From the NCBI GenBank assembly GCA_003561825.1, contig PWVO01000107.1:1-6367 (forward strand): a stretch of DNA of 6,367 nucleotides, given 5' to 3'. This DNA is from Candidatus Woesearchaeota archaeon (lineage in GTDB: Archaea > Nanobdellota > Nanobdellia > Woesearchaeales > CG1-02-33-12). Below, one piece after another: positions 4,991 to 6,367 of this stretch; the first letter of the stretch is position 1; each line of letters starts with the position of its first letter. Both the position numbers and the translations under genes were made by a program. Under the pieces are notes generated by a model. That model did no database searches. It worked only from the letters and a program-made list of their open reading frames with translations, and had not been told where the DNA came from.

Positions 4991-6367
4991 CAATTTTCCG
5001 CAGCACTAACATTGTTTTCCTTCCTTATCCTGATAATATTCTCAACAAAGCTTTCAATCTTGCTCTCATGCGACACAACTATAGACTGCCTTACATCAAG
5101 CTCATCAAGCACAACCCTCACCCTGTCAAGCTGGTTTGTGGAAAACCCGTCAGTAGGCTCATCAAGAATAATAATATCCTTGGTCTTAATCCTGCTGATA
5201 ACATCATTGATCACCTTGTTAAGCGCAAGCCTGTAAGCAAGAGCGCACGAAGTCCTCTCGCCCCCGCTCAGATGATCAATCCCAGTCTCATACTCATTCT
5301 GAATAACAACAGGGCTGAAATCCTCGTCCAGCCTTGCCATTATGCTCTCATCCTCCATAAGCACATTGAACCATTCCTGAAAAAGCCCATTAAACTGGTG
5401 GTAAACCCTCATCATAACATAATTTTCAGCCATTGCCATAAGATCAATAAAATAACCCTCAGCCCACTGCTTTACCTGCTTTAAGTAGCCTATCCTTTTC
5501 ATCTCATCAGACTTTCTTTTAATCTCATCCTCAAGAAGGCCAATACCCTCAGCAAGGCCCTCTGCTTCCTTCTCAGAAGCAGCCCTGCTTATCTCAAGGG
5601 ATTTTTTCTCCTCAGATAAAGCCTCATACTCGCTTTTAGCATTTTTCAGGCCCTCTTCAATGCCTTCCAGCCCTTTAATCTTTTCACTTATCTCAGACTT
5701 CTTTATATTAATCTCGCCAACATCCTTCTTTAAGTATGCAACCATTGCCTCAATCTCTTTCTTCCTCTGAGACTTGTCTTCTATAAGCTTAAGAAGATTT
5801 TCCCTGCTGCTTAGCCTAAGCCTGTTCTCAGAAATCCTTTTCTGCACATCCCTGAGCTCCCCAAGCCTAGACTTAATCTCTTCAGGCTTTCCGGAAATCC
5901 CTGAAACCTCTTCCTTAATCCCGGAAGATTCAGCATCAATTCTCTTAATCTCTTCTCTTTTATCATTAATCTCACTTTGGATCCTCTTAATCATCTCAAT
6001 CTCAGCCTCAAGCCTGGCAGCATCCTTCTCCATTCCTGCAACCATCTCAATCTCTTTTTCAGCCTCTCTTATGCCAGCAGAAAGCCCTTCTTTTTTCTCA
6101 GCAAGAGAAGCTATATTCTCGGAGAATTCAGAGATTTTCCTGTCCTGCCCAATAAAAATCTCCTCCCTCCTTAGCCCGGAGATGCTCTGCAAGCACAAAG
6201 GGCACTTATCAGACTCCGATATCTTAGACTTAACATTCTCAGAAATAAGCTTATTGATATCACTCTCATTTTCAAGCTTTTTTGCATCTTCAAGCTCTTT
6301 TAAAAGCCCTGCCAGCTTATCTTTAAGAGCCTCTTTCCCTGAAACAGCAGCCCTTGCCTTGCTAAGC
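4990..6367 (-). CDS. rad50: Rad50-like zinc-hook ABC ATPase, C-terminal half (partial, 5' end outside window)
   Basis: The frame is open from the right edge to TGA at 4990-4992, giving 458 codons. Counted from the first full codon in the window, a coiled coil (1-50) leads to the zinc hook CPLC (55-58, 6193-6204), which dimerises Rad50 through a shared metal ion. A long returning coiled coil follows (about 66-290), rich in Glu, Lys and Ile. The C-terminal ATPase lobe has FNGLFQEWFNVLMED (325-339), the ABC signature LSGGE (366-370, 5257-5271), Walker B IIILDEP (398-404), D-loop DGFS (406-409) and the switch histidine in VSHES (431-435). Rad50 with Mre11 tethers and processes DNA double-strand breaks; an Mre11 gene would be expected upstream, outside the window. 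Starting the gene at the TTG at 6198 would cut the hook in half and is wrong. An SbcC or other SMC-type ATPase is the main alternative name. Confidence 0.88.
   Translation of the reverse strand, partial: LSKARAAVSGKEALKDKLAGLLKELEDAKKLENESDINKLISENVKSKISESDKCPLCLQSISGLRREEIFIGQDRKISEFSENIASLAEKKEGLSAGIREAEKEIEMVAGMEKDAARLEAEIEMIKRIQSEINDKREEIKRIDAESSGIKEEVSGISGKPEEIKSRLGELRDVQKRISENRLRLSSRENLLKLIEDKSQRKKEIEAMVAYLKKDVGEINIKKSEISEKIKGLEGIEEGLKNAKSEYEALSEEKKSLEISRAASEKEAEGLAEGIGLLEDEIKRKSDEMKRIGYLKQVKQWAEGYFIDLMAMAENYVMMRVYHQFNGLFQEWFNVLMEDESIMARLDEDFSPVVIQNEYETGIDHLSGGERTSCALAYRLALNKVINDVISRIKTKDIIILDEPTDGFSTNQLDRVRVVLDELDVRQSIVVSHESKIESFVENIIRIRKENNVSAAEN

Noticed and set aside
6196..6198. TTG at 6198 as the start of the Rad50-like gene
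   Set aside because: The frame stays open to the window edge, and this TTG is a codon inside the CPLC zinc hook, preceded by coiled-coil sequence.

Overview
The window most likely comes from an archaeon, probably of the DPANN type (Woesearchaeota or Pacearchaeota-like). The evidence is archaeal TATA/BRE promoters, GGTG-type ribosome binding sites, a zinc-hook Rad50 ATPase, and a tRNA gene interrupted by introns with bulge-helix-bulge (BHB) splice motifs and no encoded CCA. The phylum is inferred from gene style, not from a marker gene.

Layout. Positions 1-1113 (+ strand) carry cell-surface genes: the last 27 codons of an unidentified protein, a T-rich terminator, then an overlapping pair made of a small secreted or anchored protein (82 aa) and a type I membrane protein (234 aa, signal peptide, cysteine-containing ectodomain, acidic stalk, C-terminal membrane anchor). 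From 1106 to the right edge everything is on the - strand. Read in transcription order this is: a Rad50-like ATPase (4990-6367, cut by the window edge), a proline tRNA (4816-4952), a 703-aa SF1 helicase (2646-4757), and a 479-aa membrane protein with Ig-like domains (1106-2545).

Two items stand out. First, the apparently non-coding, GC-rich gap at 4758-4989 holds a tRNA-Pro(GGG) interrupted twice: a 13-nt intron at 37/38 in the anticodon loop and a 50-nt intron at 59/60 inside the T-loop. Removing both gives a 74-nt tRNA with a perfect 7-bp acceptor stem, perfect anticodon and T stems and a canonical TTCGAAT T-loop, but with C instead of U at position 33. Second, the helicase has a UvrD/Rep motor flanked by two domains normally found in RecQ: an RQC-like winged helix at its N-terminus and an HRDC domain at its C-terminus.

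Rad50 and the helicase, on the same strand and separated only by the tRNA, suggest a DNA-repair neighbourhood (end processing and unwinding). The two membrane proteins at 409-1113 and 1106-2545 are convergent and share their last 8 bp. The lysine-rich tail of the + strand gene, read on the other strand, is a T-rich tract that could terminate the - strand gene. No mobile element, CRISPR array or rRNA was seen.
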